Shown here: positions 23,245-36,300 of the stretch, piece by piece
Numbering within the stretch: position 1 is the stretch's first letter
Layout: each line of letters begins with the position of its first letter
Source of the DNA: Antedon mediterranea
Taxonomy: Eukaryota; Echinodermata; Crinoidea; Comatulida; Antedonidae
Assembly (NCBI RefSeq): GCF_964355755.1
Contig: NC_092670.1
Location: 36,195,795 to 36,259,794, forward strand
DNA length: 64,000 nucleotides
Direction of reading: 5' to 3'
Program-made: the position numbers and the translations under genes
The notes under the pieces: model-generated
What the model saw: only the letters and a program-made list of their open reading frames with translations
Database searches by the model: none
What the model was told of the DNA's origin: nothing

Positions 23245-24620
23245 CTATAATTGTTCAGTCTTCAGTAGAATTACATTGCCTCTTTGCAAGTTGTAACTAC
23301 GAAGTGATCGATCGTCTGTCAGTTCATTTCCCTCAAATATTAACCTTTGACACGTCCTCGGAAGTCTCGTTCTTATTTCAATCTGGTGTTTCAATCCAGC
23401 TATTGTATCATGGATACTTTCAATCGGGATTAAATCTCCGTTTGACTCAAGTTCAATCAAAACCTTTAAATTTCCAGTCTCTGCTTCCCTGATGTCGTCA
23501 TCTGTAATCATTCGAACTGTTGGTAACGATCGCGGCGTCAAATACTTTGTGATTGGCTCACCGTTTTTCATGTATGTTTCCTCGTATCGTAATTGAAAAC
23601 CATTGACCGAAGCTCTTAGCACAATTGCAACTTTATTCTTTATATCTTCAATAATATCAGAAGCCCAATCGACGTCTATTTTGAAAGAGATTTTATTCGC
23701 AAGCTCGATTACTATTTGATTATTTTCATTGGTATGCATTGGTTTTCTGGTTTTATTCTCCAAACGTGACACCATAAGTAGCGTCGCTTCCCCGTTGGCG
23801 ATTCCGTACTTCTTCAGTTGCATGTCATCGTCGCAGAGATGTGTACCCCGGAAGTAAAGAACACATCGATCAGGCCATCCAACGCAGCGAGCTTCGTTAA
23901 TTATTTGCGATTTCAGTGCTCGGACGGAGTCTTCTGGAGAAATTGTAAAACTTACAGATTTTGAGATGCTAGGCTCACAGTTTTGAGATATCTTTCTGGG
24001 ACTCCATGATTTTGGACTTCCTTGTTCTGAAACAATACAATTAAAGTTACACTTAAATGCTTTTTATTGGACATATAACTATTATTGAACTATATAAAGT
24101 TATCGGTATTTGCTGCAATTTACACGGCAGATTAAAGTAAGCAAATCTAACCTAATCTAACGTAATAATTAACGAGGACATACTCCTGAGTAACAATGGA
24201 GTTACGAGACAGTAACTAAACTTTCAACACAAAGAGGGAATGGTTCTGTGTAGCAAGTTTATTAAAATAACTGACTGTTCCTAAGTTTACGTCAGACCGT
24301 GACGTAACAATGCGGGTCGGAATAACGAAGTTATGACATAAACTGGCGACGTTAACTGTGACGACACAAAGAGGAAAGAGTATTACTTCTCTGCACAACT
24401 GTTCCTAAATACAATCAAGTTTACGTAGCAATGCATTACTCTTACCTGTCGATTCTCTGGCCGTGATATTTATAACGGTAACTTTAACTAAATCGTTTGT
24501 ATCTTGTCTTCCAAAATGTCTTTCTTCATGTGACCCACTATTGTAATGGAACGGATGCGCTCCGCTCGCAACGCCGTTTGTAAATCCTCTGGTAACACCA
24601 TTCTGCATGCAACTATGCAT
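23245..24620 (-). CDS. Protein with three tandem ubiquitin-like domains, no terminal GG
   Basis: Two exons, 24620-24446 and 24026-23245, join in phase 1 to give 957 nt and 318 aa. No named orthologue recognised. After an unstructured His/Gly-rich head (1-42), a first ubiquitin-like domain (about 45-146) has an inserted Ser-rich loop and then the helix and LKSQIINEA ... CVLYFRGTHLCDDDMQLKKYGI pattern. A second, divergent domain (about 162-234) has IVIELANKISFKIDV. The third (about 244-318) is the clearest: LKVLIELESNG, then IAGLKHQIE, RLIFEGNELTDDRSL and GNVILLKTEQL. It ends without Gly-Gly, so it should not be conjugated like ubiquitin or ISG15. A scaffold or binding role is inference only. 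Confidence 0.85.
24180..24430. repeat. Imperfect duplication in the intron of the triple-Ubl gene
   Basis: ACACAAAGAGG ... TTCTnTGnnnAnC ... GTTCCTAA ... GTTTACGT recurs twice (about 24228-24295 and 24363-24430). Degenerate, and of unknown origin. Confidence 0.45.
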
Positions 24621-25171
24621 AATTTAATTTATGATCAGTACAGTAGACCTATCTATGTTATAAAAAATGAAATCAGTAGGCCTACTTTAATTTATTCCTG
24701 CTACCACCGCCACAGATCTTGGGCAACTGCGGTATTACCGAACTTGTTGTTTGCCCGTGCGTGAAAGTTGAGGTTTAAACACTGAACTGGAGTTAAAAAC
24801 ACTGGTAAAGAAGGACACCAGGTAGGCGTTCACTTCCCGTTGCCTTTGTCATTTTTCAATGCCATAATCGTATGGGTGGTTACACACACGAAGATGGTGT
24901 TAAGTACGATATGGTGGTATTACTTATTGCTGTGAGTGGAACTAGACAATTCAAGCCTAAATCCTTTCTTTGAAAATCTTTTAACCCATTTTAATACATC
25001 GTTAATCAAAGGTAAAGGTTTGACGCACGAATGTTGAACGCTCCAATTATTTCACTGAATGACATAAATTAACGATAATGTGTTGACAAAATATGATTAG
25101 GGAAGTGCCATCTCTTCTCCGCTAACCCGACGTCCGACTCCTCCTCCGTACGGACGCAGATCATCTTCCCT

Positions 25172-25361
25172 AAAGCGTGGTTCCCACTAGCGACGCAACA
25201 CAAGGACGTAACGCAACGCAAGTGAATTGACCAATCACAAGCGATGGCTTATTCGCTTGTGATTCACGCAGACGGGGGAAACACAATGATTGGAAGGGAA
25301 TTCTCTTACGTTGCATAGATTGCGTTACGTTGCACGCGTCGCTAGTGGGAACCAAGCATTA
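25172..25361. mobile_element. MITE family B, copy B2 (chimeric)
   Basis: The left half matches the B1/B3/B9 subtype through GATGGCTTATTCGCTTGTGA. The right half (TTCACGCAGACGGGGGAAAC to GTCGCTAGTGGGAACC) matches the other subtype seen in B4 and B8. Complete ends, TA flank at left. Confidence 0.85.
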
Positions 25362-25526
25362 TTTGTGTAGCTATACTATGTACAGACGTAGGCCTATATA
25401 AAACATCTAGAGTATCTAAATATTCTTAATATTTCTTTATTTAATCACATTCTAAACAAAAAGAGATAGAGATGGCCGGCAAACATAATTGAAATTGGTG
25501 GTATAGAACAATAACCAACCTCTTAA

Positions 25527-25711
25527 TTAAGCGTGGTTCCCACTGGCGACGCAACGCAAGGACGTAACGCAACGCAAGTGAATTGACCAATCACAAGCGA
25601 TGGCTTATTCGCTTGTGATTGCTAACTGTCTGTAACTTCGCTTGTCATTGGTTAAAACGCTTGCGTTGCGTTTACGTCCTTGCGTTACGTTCTAGTGGGA
25701 ACCAAGCTTAA
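25527..25711. mobile_element. MITE family B, copy B3
   Basis: Complete, between TTAA-like flanks. It differs from copy B9 (22 kb away) at a single base in its body, so both moved recently. Confidence 0.92.
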
Positions 25712-25999
25712 GTCTTAGGATTATATTTTTGTCAAATGCTTAGAGTGCCTCTTCAATGTTTAGTTAGCATCAAATGCATTTAAAATCATTGTTTAAAGCA
25801 GAATATGTTATTTCCATTTACACTACCACAAAGAGAGTTGATTGGCAATCTAAAGGCCTATTTACACAGCCAGACGATCGGTAACGGTAATAAAAATAAA
25901 GAATCTATATGTTTCCTTATGACCATTTACACAAAGCGCGGAGCGGACGGGCGGTTTCCGCAGTGTAGATACAGATTCTACTTTACCTTGACCTTTAGA

Positions 26000-27115
26000 C
26001 TATAAACCTGTTAAGGTTTGTGAGTCCCTCTTTGAACATCTTGGCTCAAACTTTAGGTTGTGGGTTTTCCAGTGTGTTTCAAGATGGGTTTTAAAATTAT
26101 TTATAGAGGATGCATTTACTATATGATATGGCAAACTATTCCAATCATTTACTGCAGATATTGAAAAGAATTTCTGTCTGTGTTTCGATTTACTATGAAC
26201 TTTTTTAATTTTAAAATTGTGGCCTCTAGTTACAGTAGATGGTGCTAATTCAAAAAAGACACCCGGATTAACATTATCATACTTTTGTATCATTCTAAAA
26301 ATCTGTAAGCAGCAAGACCTCTTTCTTCGAAATGCTAATGATGGCAGTTTCATAAATTTCATTCGGTCACTATATGGTTGAGTTTTAATTTCCACAGCAA
26401 GTTTTGTGGCTCTTTGCTGAACTTTTTCTAAGAGAATAGAATCACCAACAAACTGAGGAAGACAAGCCGTACTAGAATATTCTAAAATCGGTCTAACCAT
26501 TGATTTATAAAGGATAGACACTAAATGACTGTCTAAATATTCAAAGGTTCTCTTAATTAAACCAAGTCTAGAGTTAGCCTTTTTAACAACTTCAACGATA
26601 TGATCATGAAAATTCAATTTATTATCAACTAAAACACCAAGATCTCTCATCTGAGTCGAGTTACAACTCCTAACTGAATTCTATCTGAATCTGTTCCCAT
26701 AAAGTATGTTGTGTTCAAGGATTTTTTACCGAGATGCATAACCTTACATTTATTAATATTAAAGGGCAACTGCCACTTTACTGACCATTTATACATCTTA
26801 TCAATGTCCGCCTGAAAATCAAGAGCATCTATGTCTGAATCAACAGCTTTGTATGTCTTTGAATCATCAGCAAACAAAAAAAAGAGGTGACTTAACTAAT
26901 TGAGGCAGATCGTTGATAAATATTGTAAAGCAGATTACACCATATACACTCCCTTGAGGAATACCACTCTGGACCGATATCCAATCCGAAACTTCGCCAT
27001 TTACCACCACTCGCTGGACACGATTTGACAAGTATAGTTTAATCCATTTCAACAATTCACCACGAATACCATATGTATGCATTTTATGGAGAAGTCTTTC
27101 ATGTGGAACAGAGCT
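26000..27115 (-). pseudogene. Broken non-LTR retrotransposon (CR1/L2-like reverse transcriptase)
   Basis: Minus-strand fragments match the C-terminal half of a Jockey/CR1-type reverse transcriptase. From 27115 there is SVPHERLLHKM then SGIPQGSVYG and FINDLP; from 26877, the catalytic FADD and LPFNINKCKVMHLGKK; from 26650, RDLGVLVDNKLNF, YKSMVRPILEYSS and a C-terminal FFSISAVNDWNSLP. The three pieces are in different frames, one shift lying at a poly-T run before FADD and another near 26650. Endonuclease and gag parts are absent, so it is a dead 5'-truncated copy. No poly(A)-type tail or target duplication was pinned down. Confidence 0.85.
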
Positions 27116-28690
27116 TGGGTCAAGCTACGCGATTTTTCGCTTAACGTTACCGCTCGGCGCTCGACTCGTAATAATATCTCTATGCTTAACCTTAAACAAT
27201 GGTCAGGAATTGAGTCGGACTCGAAATTACACGCGATATGGATGTATGGCGACGGATGCCTTTTGAACAACCAAATGTATAGGTCTATACTTCTTTATTG
27301 TAGGCCTATGTAGTATCGTAGGGGCTGCCTTGAGTGGAGTGGTGTTACTACCACGTTTATCCAGCTGTATTTAATAGTCACAATACACAACATAACTGAT
27401 GAGATGTTTATCTAGTCTATAACCTAACTTTTTAGTATAAATATTGTGAAAGGGAACGGTTGTTATAAGCATACAAAACTGCGTGCTTGTTTAGCATTGA
27501 AATGTGTGTTTATCTTCAAGTTTGTAGCCTCTCTAGAGAATCTCAATGTCGAGGTTGTAAACATTATATACCGCACGTACCTGGTGCCTATAGTATTTTG
27601 GATGTTTTGCCAGATTTTTGGTGAGAGTGGGTCAACTTAAAGCAATTTTGAATCGATCAGTGCATTCAAAATTAAACCAAATGCATGATGCGTGTCCTGA
27701 ACCAAATAAAGTTATATGCTTTTTCTCAAACTTTAAAGTTAAACTTAGAGCGACAATTGCAGAATGCAAACAGTGCGAAAGACGATACTAGACATATTGA
27801 AGGAAGGGTGTCTGACCTGAGAATCATTCAAAGGTTCAACTAGAAATTCAATAGAAAACTTGTATGCTACCCACCTGTGGTGATGTTTTTGAGTCTCAAA
27901 GGTAAACCTTCCCTATACAATAGCCTATGTGTACAGAGTAAAAAAGTCACAACTTGGTATTCAGGTGGTTTACCGGCATTTACATTTATTTTAAAACGAA
28001 AGTGTACAGTCTACGTATGTTTCGACGTCTGATCTGTTTGACTACTCCATACAACTAACTCCTAAATTGAAAGAACTCCTCTTTAATTTTTTTTTTTTGG
28101 ACTTCAATAAATCATAATTAGTCATAAATTTACAAAGTATATCAATGTATATTTGTATTTTTTGTACGTTCATCGTTAAATGTCCATGATCAGGTCTACG
28201 TATGCTGTGATGATTATATCAGGGAAGAGTTAAATTACTCTTAATTCTACCCTGATTATATTAAGTCTCATTTAGTAAGAATGTTAAAGTTCCATCAATA
28301 CAAAGGCCTAGACAAGTTTTTGTTAGACCTACTTAAAGCCTTCATAAGTAGTTTCAAACAGAACAATCTTTAAGAAAAAAAAGTTGAGAAAAAGACGATA
28401 TAATCAGAAAATCTTTTTTGTGAAATTCAATTGGTGATTCACACCAGGGAGATATAAAATAAGCCCTCCCTGTTCACACTCTATAATAGTTAATACTGAA
28501 TACAAAATAGTTTGCCTCACCTTTAATCCAGCTTTTATTATTATTTTTACACTTCAATGCACATGTTTTGACCTGACCTGTATGCTCGAGTAATTATTAT
28601 CCAATCACATTACATTTTGGTGTGTGGGCGCGGTGACGTGTGTGTACTGCTGTACTTTTTGTATGCTACCTGAATTACGCGCATCCTATG
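27116..28690. other. Spacer between LINE copy and scramblase 5' end
   Basis: No gene recognised. Short open frames near 27077-27313 and 27446-27640 show no family motif. The scramblase promoter is expected near the right end, where TGACGTGTG (CRE-like) occurs at about 28634. Confidence 0.4.
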
Positions 28691-28738
28691 CACATCGTCG
28701 AAGTTGAACTGTTTCGATCATTATCTTTCATCTCAGAG
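28690..28738 (+). other. Probable 5' UTR exon of the scramblase gene
   Basis: CTTTCATCTCAGAG is followed by a strong donor GTAAGTAAGG at 28739. The next acceptor, TTTCTGCAG, ends at 30278, 22 bp before the scramblase ATG. The exon start is a guess and splicing is inferred. Confidence 0.45.
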
Positions 28739-29170
28739 GTAAGTAAGGCCCTTAAAATTCATCCAATTTATGTCATGGTTTATCGGCCGAGGGAACATGG
28801 GTCGTTTCTATAGTTAGAGTAGAAAATGGCGATTCATTATATAGGCCTAGCCTAGGTAAGGTAGGCAACCCCTACTCTATATCTACTACGGTGGTAATGC
28901 AGTAACTTATATAACAAACGACGTCGTCAACGTTTTTTAGTTGTTTTTTTTTAATCCGTGTGTCAAATGAGCGGCCACACAATATTATATTAATTAGCAT
29001 AACAGTAATATGACGGAAATCATAAATTGCTTGTTGTGAGGTGATTGTACTTCTTACAAGTTGACCTTGACGAATTGTAAGGCCTGGGCCAGTCCTGTAA
29101 AAAGATGTCGATTAGCCGTATGATGTCGTATTCCACTACACCGTACGTACCACTGCTGTCTGTTGTCCGC

Positions 29171-29234
29171 GCAAAAAGGAGGTGTTTTAACACCTCCTTT
29201 TTGCATACACAATAATACGTGTTAAAACACGTAT
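29171..29234. repeat. Two adjacent perfect palindromes
   Basis: GCAAAAAGGAGGTGTT pairs with its exact inverse across TT (29171-29204). ATACGTGTT pairs with AACACGTAT (29215-29234). Both lie in the first intron of the scramblase gene. Confidence 0.88.
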
Positions 29235-30001
29235 GTATGCAGTGTACGTGGCTAATGTTTATAGGGCTAGTTGTAGTATTTCGATGTACAGTAAATAATC
29301 GCTTTTATTACTCATTATTTTCAATCGTGAGGATATCTTATTTTATGTGGAAGAAATAAATGTTGATTTGATTTGATTTCATTATGTATTGTGTCAGCAG
29401 TGGAGAACCACGTTTTGTTGTATGTCACTGAGACTTACTCGATGTAGCCTAATTAATTAAATTGATTAATTAAATTGACAATGATAGGCTACAATAAACT
29501 ACTAACTCTAGGCCTGTCTATCTACAAAACGTGTTTACACCATTAGGAAAGGTACCGTCTTCCATCCATAAAAAATGATATATGCCACAATTAGCTCATA
29601 TTGTAAAATCGATCATCTCTATAAATAACCATGCAACCGGATCAAAATAGATGCATGTGATTATATGTGTGTTTTCTTTCTTTCTTTTCCATTGTTATTT
29701 CTCACACAATAAGTGAGCGAACGCTTAAATTGCAGTGCTTCTGATCGCGATCATTAATACGGTACTATTTGACACCCGAGATATCTAAAAAAGCTATAGG
29801 GTTAATTCTCAGCAGTAGTCGAGTCTGTTGATTGATTGAATTTAATATAATATTCAATTACTGTACAACAGGACCAGCAGCCCTCCAAGTGCTCGAATAT
29901 TCTACTAGGGTTATTATTATCAAGAAATTAAGATTTTTGCTAATTTGCAGTTTCATTGGAACGGGTGCGCACCATATTGTAAATCTTTAATATAGGCCTA
30001 T

Positions 30002-30120
30002 AAAGCTTTGTCAACACTATCAAACTTTATGTGACAAAAAGTGTGATTAGATGTGCCCATATATTAGGGCATGTCACACTTTTTTTTGTCAAACTAGTTT
30101 GATAGTGTAGACAGAGCTTT
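30002..30120. mobile_element. MITE family A, copy A11
   Basis: AAAGCTTTGTCAACACTATC and GATAGTGTAGACAGAGCTTT with a reduced middle, TATA-like flanks, in the 5' intron of the scramblase gene. Confidence 0.82.
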
Positions 30121-30300
30121 ATACTCATTTAAATTTCGTTGACAATTTTATGCACAGGATCTGTAAAAAAAGTCATAAATTCGAGTAAAATCCAGAAATC
30201 TTGCTAGGCCCAACATAGGCTCAGTCTGTCTAATTAATGATTTTTATTTATTTATTTATTTTCTTTTACTTTCTGCAGATATCCGAATATTTGATCTGAT

Positions 30301-33300
30301 ATGGCGAACACTCCTGTGAGTATATTATTAGGTACTTGTTAAGTGTATTGATCGTAAGGATAAGGATCGATTGTTCACATGTGAATTCACAAGTTGTGAA
30401 TTCTTTTACTGTAAACAAAAGAATGAATCCAAGTGATGGATAAAGAAAAACTGTATAGATTTCATTTCATTTCTCCTGCGCACCAAATGACTTCATTGTG
30501 AAAGACTAAATAAAAGCTAAAACTCAGAGTATGAAACCCCTGCTATAACGCGTCAGGGTCCCATGTTTTTTTTAGTTTCCGAAATGTTCATTTCTGCCGT
30601 AGGCCTATAGTTTATACGCTAAAGAAAAAGCATTGAATTACGTTTGTTCAATATAGCTGTGTAGCCTATAGCTACATATTTGTCAACAACCCGATATTGC
30701 ATTGTAGCCTATAGCCTATATTGCATTGTAGCCTATAGCTACATATTTTGTCAACAACCCGATATTGCATTGTTAATAATATTGATCTAACCGAATTACA
30801 GCTTCCGCATGTATATTGTTGAATTACGATATTATAAACAATTTATTAATGAATTACCATATGATGTTATGTTATAAATTATTGATATCATTCTATTCGA
30901 GTACGTTTTACGTTAAATTACATATGTTGTGTACAAAAGCATATGGTTCAAACACGAAAATACAAGCCTGCATAAATTATTATAATGAACTCAAGTATTT
31001 TTAGTCGCGTCCACCGCGATTCTACAGCTCACTATGTCGGTCGGTCGGTCGGTAAACACTAACTTGAGCACTTGACTGCAGCCATGTATGGCCTTGTTAT
31101 AATGAAAATTGAAATAAAAAAAACCGTAATCCATAGCCTTTATGCATTATGTTGGTGACTTGATGGTTATTTAAACAGTAAGTAAGAAAACCTGGTTTTT
31201 TTGACAGGTTGTAGCGCAGCCAGGTACCCCACCAGGGCCACCGGTTCCACCAGCTCCAGGACTGGCCGGCGTTCAGTGGATGTCAAAGCCAGATCCGACT
31301 CAGTTTTCCACTGTATGTCCTCCTGGACTCGAGTACCTGGCATCGTTGGACCAAATACTCGTACATCAAGTTATTGAGTTGGCTGAAGGTGAGGATCTAG
31401 GCATATAATACATTTTAAGATTCTTTTGTGATATAGGCAATATTTTTTACCGTTCGTTTGCTATCTGCTGAATAGCTGACTATAGCAGGTCGAGGTGCCC
31501 TGCAAAGAGTGGCCTATACATTTAACATGCTATATGATGGTTTCACTGCCCTTTAATTCATTAATATTACATAATCACACGAGGGGTCACTAAATCAATT
31601 TCATCCTGAGCATGCAGGCCTACATATAGGACAGTATGTGACAATACAACAAAGAAAAGAAGTATCCGTCCGGTCCGTATAACCAACAATAATGATCTTT
31701 GTTTTTTTGCAGTGCTAACTGGATTCGAGACAAAAAATCGTTATGCATTGAAGAATTCCCTCGGACAGCAAGTGTTCTTTGCTATGGAAGGTAGGCTACA
31801 TCTTTCTATTTACCTTGTACGCCACGTATCCAATGCATTAGACTTGCCCCAAGTCTGTAGTTATTTCAAAGAATTGTTGATGTTTGTCTGAACCTGAAAT
31901 CGGGCCTGATTGTTTCGAGCTCAAGTATACGCAGGGAGTTGTTACAACTCCCTGGTATACGTATGAAAAAACGGCATATGTGCCAACATATCTTTTTACT
32001 AATATTAAGTCAAAACTCCGTATGGAACCCAGACTGCCAATGCTTGTGTTTTAATTGACGAATTATCTAAAATTCCCCTATGATTGTAGCAAGTCGATTT
32101 TTGACTGGGTTGCCGTAAAAATCTATACGAGCGACAGAGAACGAAGTATTGCGCTACTATCTTACGTAACTCAATAGAGCATTAGTTTCTTAATGTGTTT
32201 TTCGTTTATATTTAATATATAGAGTCAAGTTGTTTAATGCGAAATTGCTGTCACCAAGATCGTGGCTTTATTTTGCATCTTACTGACAATTTTGGCCAGG
32301 TAAGCATAGACATAGGTCGGATGCCCACCCAAAATTGACAATAAACACCCTGAGCACTTTCTCTACGTTTCAAATTGCATTAATAATGATGTAGGCTTAT
32401 AGGCCTAATTCAATTTATTTTATTTTGAAAAATTCATCCATATCAACAAACGTATAAACAGAAAAAGAAAAAAGAGAATTCGCAAACTCTAAGCTTAAAT
32501 ATATAATAAGATACAGTACTTTTCCATCTACAATATATTTTTGAGTTATGAAGCATATATTTGCAAACACAAGCAACAAGAATATTACAAATATTGCAAC
32601 TGTTCAACAGCATTGTTGGCATTGGGTATACTATCACGACCATTTTGATTACACATAGTTTTCTATTACAGTATATAAAACTGCGTAATGTTTGCGTCGC
32701 TTATTTTTGCTTTTAATTGCCTTAGGCCTACAGCGAATTTTAAAGGCATCGAATATTTCGAAATCGTAATTGTCTGTTTTGTATATCCTGTGTTAAGCTA
32801 TATAATTATAATAGTCGCATTCAAATTCCTTTTCAACGACCGTATTGTTGGCACATTGTATTGATTTTTATGCATGATCTATTCAATAACAAACAATTAT
32901 CTCGATACAGTATGGAAAGCAAAAAGTGACAAATATCTTAAACTATATTTGCTACCGTACTTCAACCAGTCTCACTGACACTCTATGTCGATTAAAAAAA
33001 ATAACTAGAAGTTAGACGGTTAAATTGTTAATGTGCGGAAATAAGAAAGTTAATATCTTTATTAAATTAAAGCAAATCACTCTACAAATTCTTTACGGTA
33101 CCACATATGCCGCCGGTGTGTATTTTCCGAGGAAATTTGTCTGTAAGCTTGGTTCCCACTTGCGACGCAACGTAGCCTACGCAACGTAAGCAAATGCCCT
33201 TCTAATAATTGTGTCTGCCCCCGCCTGCGTGAAATCAAACCTGCGATTTTTGCAGCACTATTGCGTCGTCGGTTCCCACTTGTGATTACGCAATACAGCA

Positions 33301-36300
33301 CTTCGATACGTCGCTGCGTTGCGTTCTAGTGGGAACCACGCTTTATAATTGTATTATATCTTTCAGGAAGTAATTCGCGTTGTCCGCGAGTTCAAGTGTT
33401 GCGCCGGCTGTTGTTGGTGCGCAAATGCGGATTGTTGCGCCTTTGAAGTCACCATTGAAGCCCCTCCAGGCATACCTGTTGGTTACATGCGCCAATCGTA
33501 AGTATACTGCGGCAGATGCGTAGTTTAGTGGAGGAATAAGTCATATTTTGTTATTCCAGACAGGGGCGAATTTAAAATATGTTTCCCCTACAGTTTGAGT
33601 TGGCCCGAACAAAGCCCACACCCGCATGCAAAAGACAAAATATGTCTGAAACGTGCGGCATATCGCTCAATTCTTCGATGCAATTTCGGGGATTTGGGTC
33701 ACATGCGTAGGGCCTAGGTCGTCATAAATCGAATGCTAGTTATAGGAGTGTAACCCGTAATCAAAGCCATAAATGTCCATGACCTGAAAGCCCGAAAGTG
33801 GAGGCCTAACCAGGATTACCATGTAGGAAAACCAATTCCTACCTGCCAGGTAATCGGATGTACATCTTAAATTTGCGGTAAGAATTAAGTTGACTTCTAC
33901 TCAATTATATCTGTAATTACTTCGTCACTTTGGATTATGCGCGATTCCCACTAGAGACGCAACAACGACGTAACACAACTTTAAGGGATTTGACCAATCA
34001 CAAGCGATGTATTGCTCGAACTGTCGGTTGACATTGGTCAACTCGCTTGAGTCTACGTCCTTGCGTTGTGTCCTAGTGGGAACCAAGCTTTACACTTGCA
34101 AAAGATCCCCCTGTATTTTCTTTACGTGATGTTTATCTTTCTTGCGTCTTTCTAGAAAAACTTGCTGGAAACCATTCTATCAGTTGCTGGACGCTAACCG
34201 CAGCCCGATTTTTGAGGTTCAAGGTCCGTGCTGTCCTTGCCAAGCAATTTGCTGCACCGAAGATGTTCAGTTTGAGGTATTTATCTAAAACAGAACCCTA
34301 AAAGGGGGAGACCTCTGGACCCAACAAAGTTTTCCCTTAAACTTGGTTCCCCAATCTTGGACGCAACTCATGGAAGAAACGCAACACAACGACGATGACT
34401 TTCGCTTGTCATTGGTTAAAACGCTTACGTTGCGTTTACGTCCTTGCGTTACGTTCTAGTGGGAACCAAGCTTAACGCAACACAGCGACGTAACGCAACT
34501 TGAGGGATTTGATCACAAGCGATTGATTATTCGAACTGTCGTTAATTGTCATTGGTCAACTCGCTTACGTTGCGTCTACGTCCTTGCAATGCATCCTACT
34601 GGAAACCAAGCATAACTGTCGCTTGTGATCGGTCAATTCAAATTCGTTGTGCATACGTCGTTGCGTTGCATTGGGAGAAGCAAACCTTAAATTGTGCATC
34701 CTGGGCTGGCCGTTGTGTTAGGCCTCAGTGGCTGTAACACAGAGGCAATTGGCAACCTGGTTTAGGAACCGCAATTGACACTCCAACACCGGAAACTTTA
34801 GGCGTTTTCATTTTTTCAACATATCTTAATGCCTCTGTAAGCTCTGGGGCCCCTGGGAAGCCAGTGAGCGGTCATATCCGCGACTGTAGGCTTACAATAT
34901 CGCCCCTCACTTTGAGAAGGAAGTGTCCCCGGGGGTATTTTAATAGGGATGTTCCTCTCAATAGCAGTGTCCCAACAAAATAGTAAATGTTTTATTCTGT
35001 TACAGATCATAAGTTGTCAGACGAATGAGAAAGTAGGAACTCTAGCGAAGCAATGGGCGGGATGGTTTCAGGAGGTTTGCTCCAAAGCAAACAACTTCAG
35101 CGTTCAATGTAAGTATTTATGTTATCGTCTCGCTTGCGTGTAATATTCGTGCAGCTTTTAAACATACGAATGTTTAAATAACGATCACAATGGCGATCTC
35201 CTGTGGTTGATTTTCAATTTGGATTAGGGTAAACTCAGAATTGAGTTCTAAAGCTCTGTTTTAACTATCAAACTTGTGTGATATTCCCAATATTAAGTGA
35301 TATGACATCATCATGGGTATATATGGGCATATCACATGTTGTTGTCACATAACGTTTGATAGTGTAGACAGAGCTTTACACATCACATGTTGTTGTCACA
35401 TAACGTTTGATAGTGCAGACAGAGCTTTACACATCACATGTTGTTGTCACATAACGTTTGATAGTGTAAACAGAGCTTTACACATCACATGTTGTTGTCA
35501 CATAACGTTTGATAGTGCAGACAGAGCTTTACACATCACATGTTGTTGTCACATAACGTTTGATAGTGTAAACAGAGCTTTACACATCACATGTTGTTGT
35601 CACATAACGTTTGATAGTGCAGACAGAGCTTTAGAACTGTACGTTGTAACATGATTTGTAGCCGTGTATATTTAAGCACTAGTTAGTAGGCATAGTTTAA
35701 AAAAAATAAATGCAAGTTGTATTATATATAATCTTGACAATGGCAATTCGTTTTATTATTCTCCCCCTTTCTAGTTCCACGAGACCTTGATGTCAAATTA
35801 AAGGCTGCCCTCATTGGAGGAACTTTCTTAATTGTAAGTAGACCTATTGTGTATTATGTCAGAATTTGTAATGTTCCGGACGACGCCCCGTACTATTGCG
35901 TGTTATGTCGACAGAATTTGTAATGTTCCGGGCGGCGCCCCGTACTATTGCGTGTTATGTCGACAGAATTTGTAATGTTCCGGACGACGTTCAAAACGAA
36001 CGAGAATTACGCGTCATAGCCTATGTAAACACAAGTAAATTACCTCAATGAATGTCAATTATATGCGCCAGTATATCGACTAGCAATTATATCCGCCCGC
36101 CCAGGGTGGGTTTTAAATTTAGTTTAAAACCTTCAGTACAGTTCCGATTATTTTGATATGTCTCATAACCCCAGACGCTAGAATCTCCCTGTACACCCAC
36201 CAACCTCCATCCCTCTTCAATCATACCCCACACTCGGGTGATCTTGATAAAATAAATCCTTGCCACAAATTTCAATTCAGCAACTTTAGCTTCGTAATGA

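Larger units (their letters stand above)
24621..25980. other. Spacer upstream of the triple-Ubl gene
   Basis: Should contain the promoter of the triple-Ubl gene on its left side. It also carries MITE copies B2 and B3, only about 170 bp apart. No other gene recognised. Confidence 0.45.

Noticed and set aside
33077-33301. 74-aa minus-strand ORF and the similar plus-strand ORF at 38367-38600
   Set aside because: Both come from family B MITE second-subtype sequence.
35313-35654. 113-aa ORF with repeating HITCCCHITFDSADRAL
   Set aside because: It is the amplified end of a family A MITE inside a scramblase intron.
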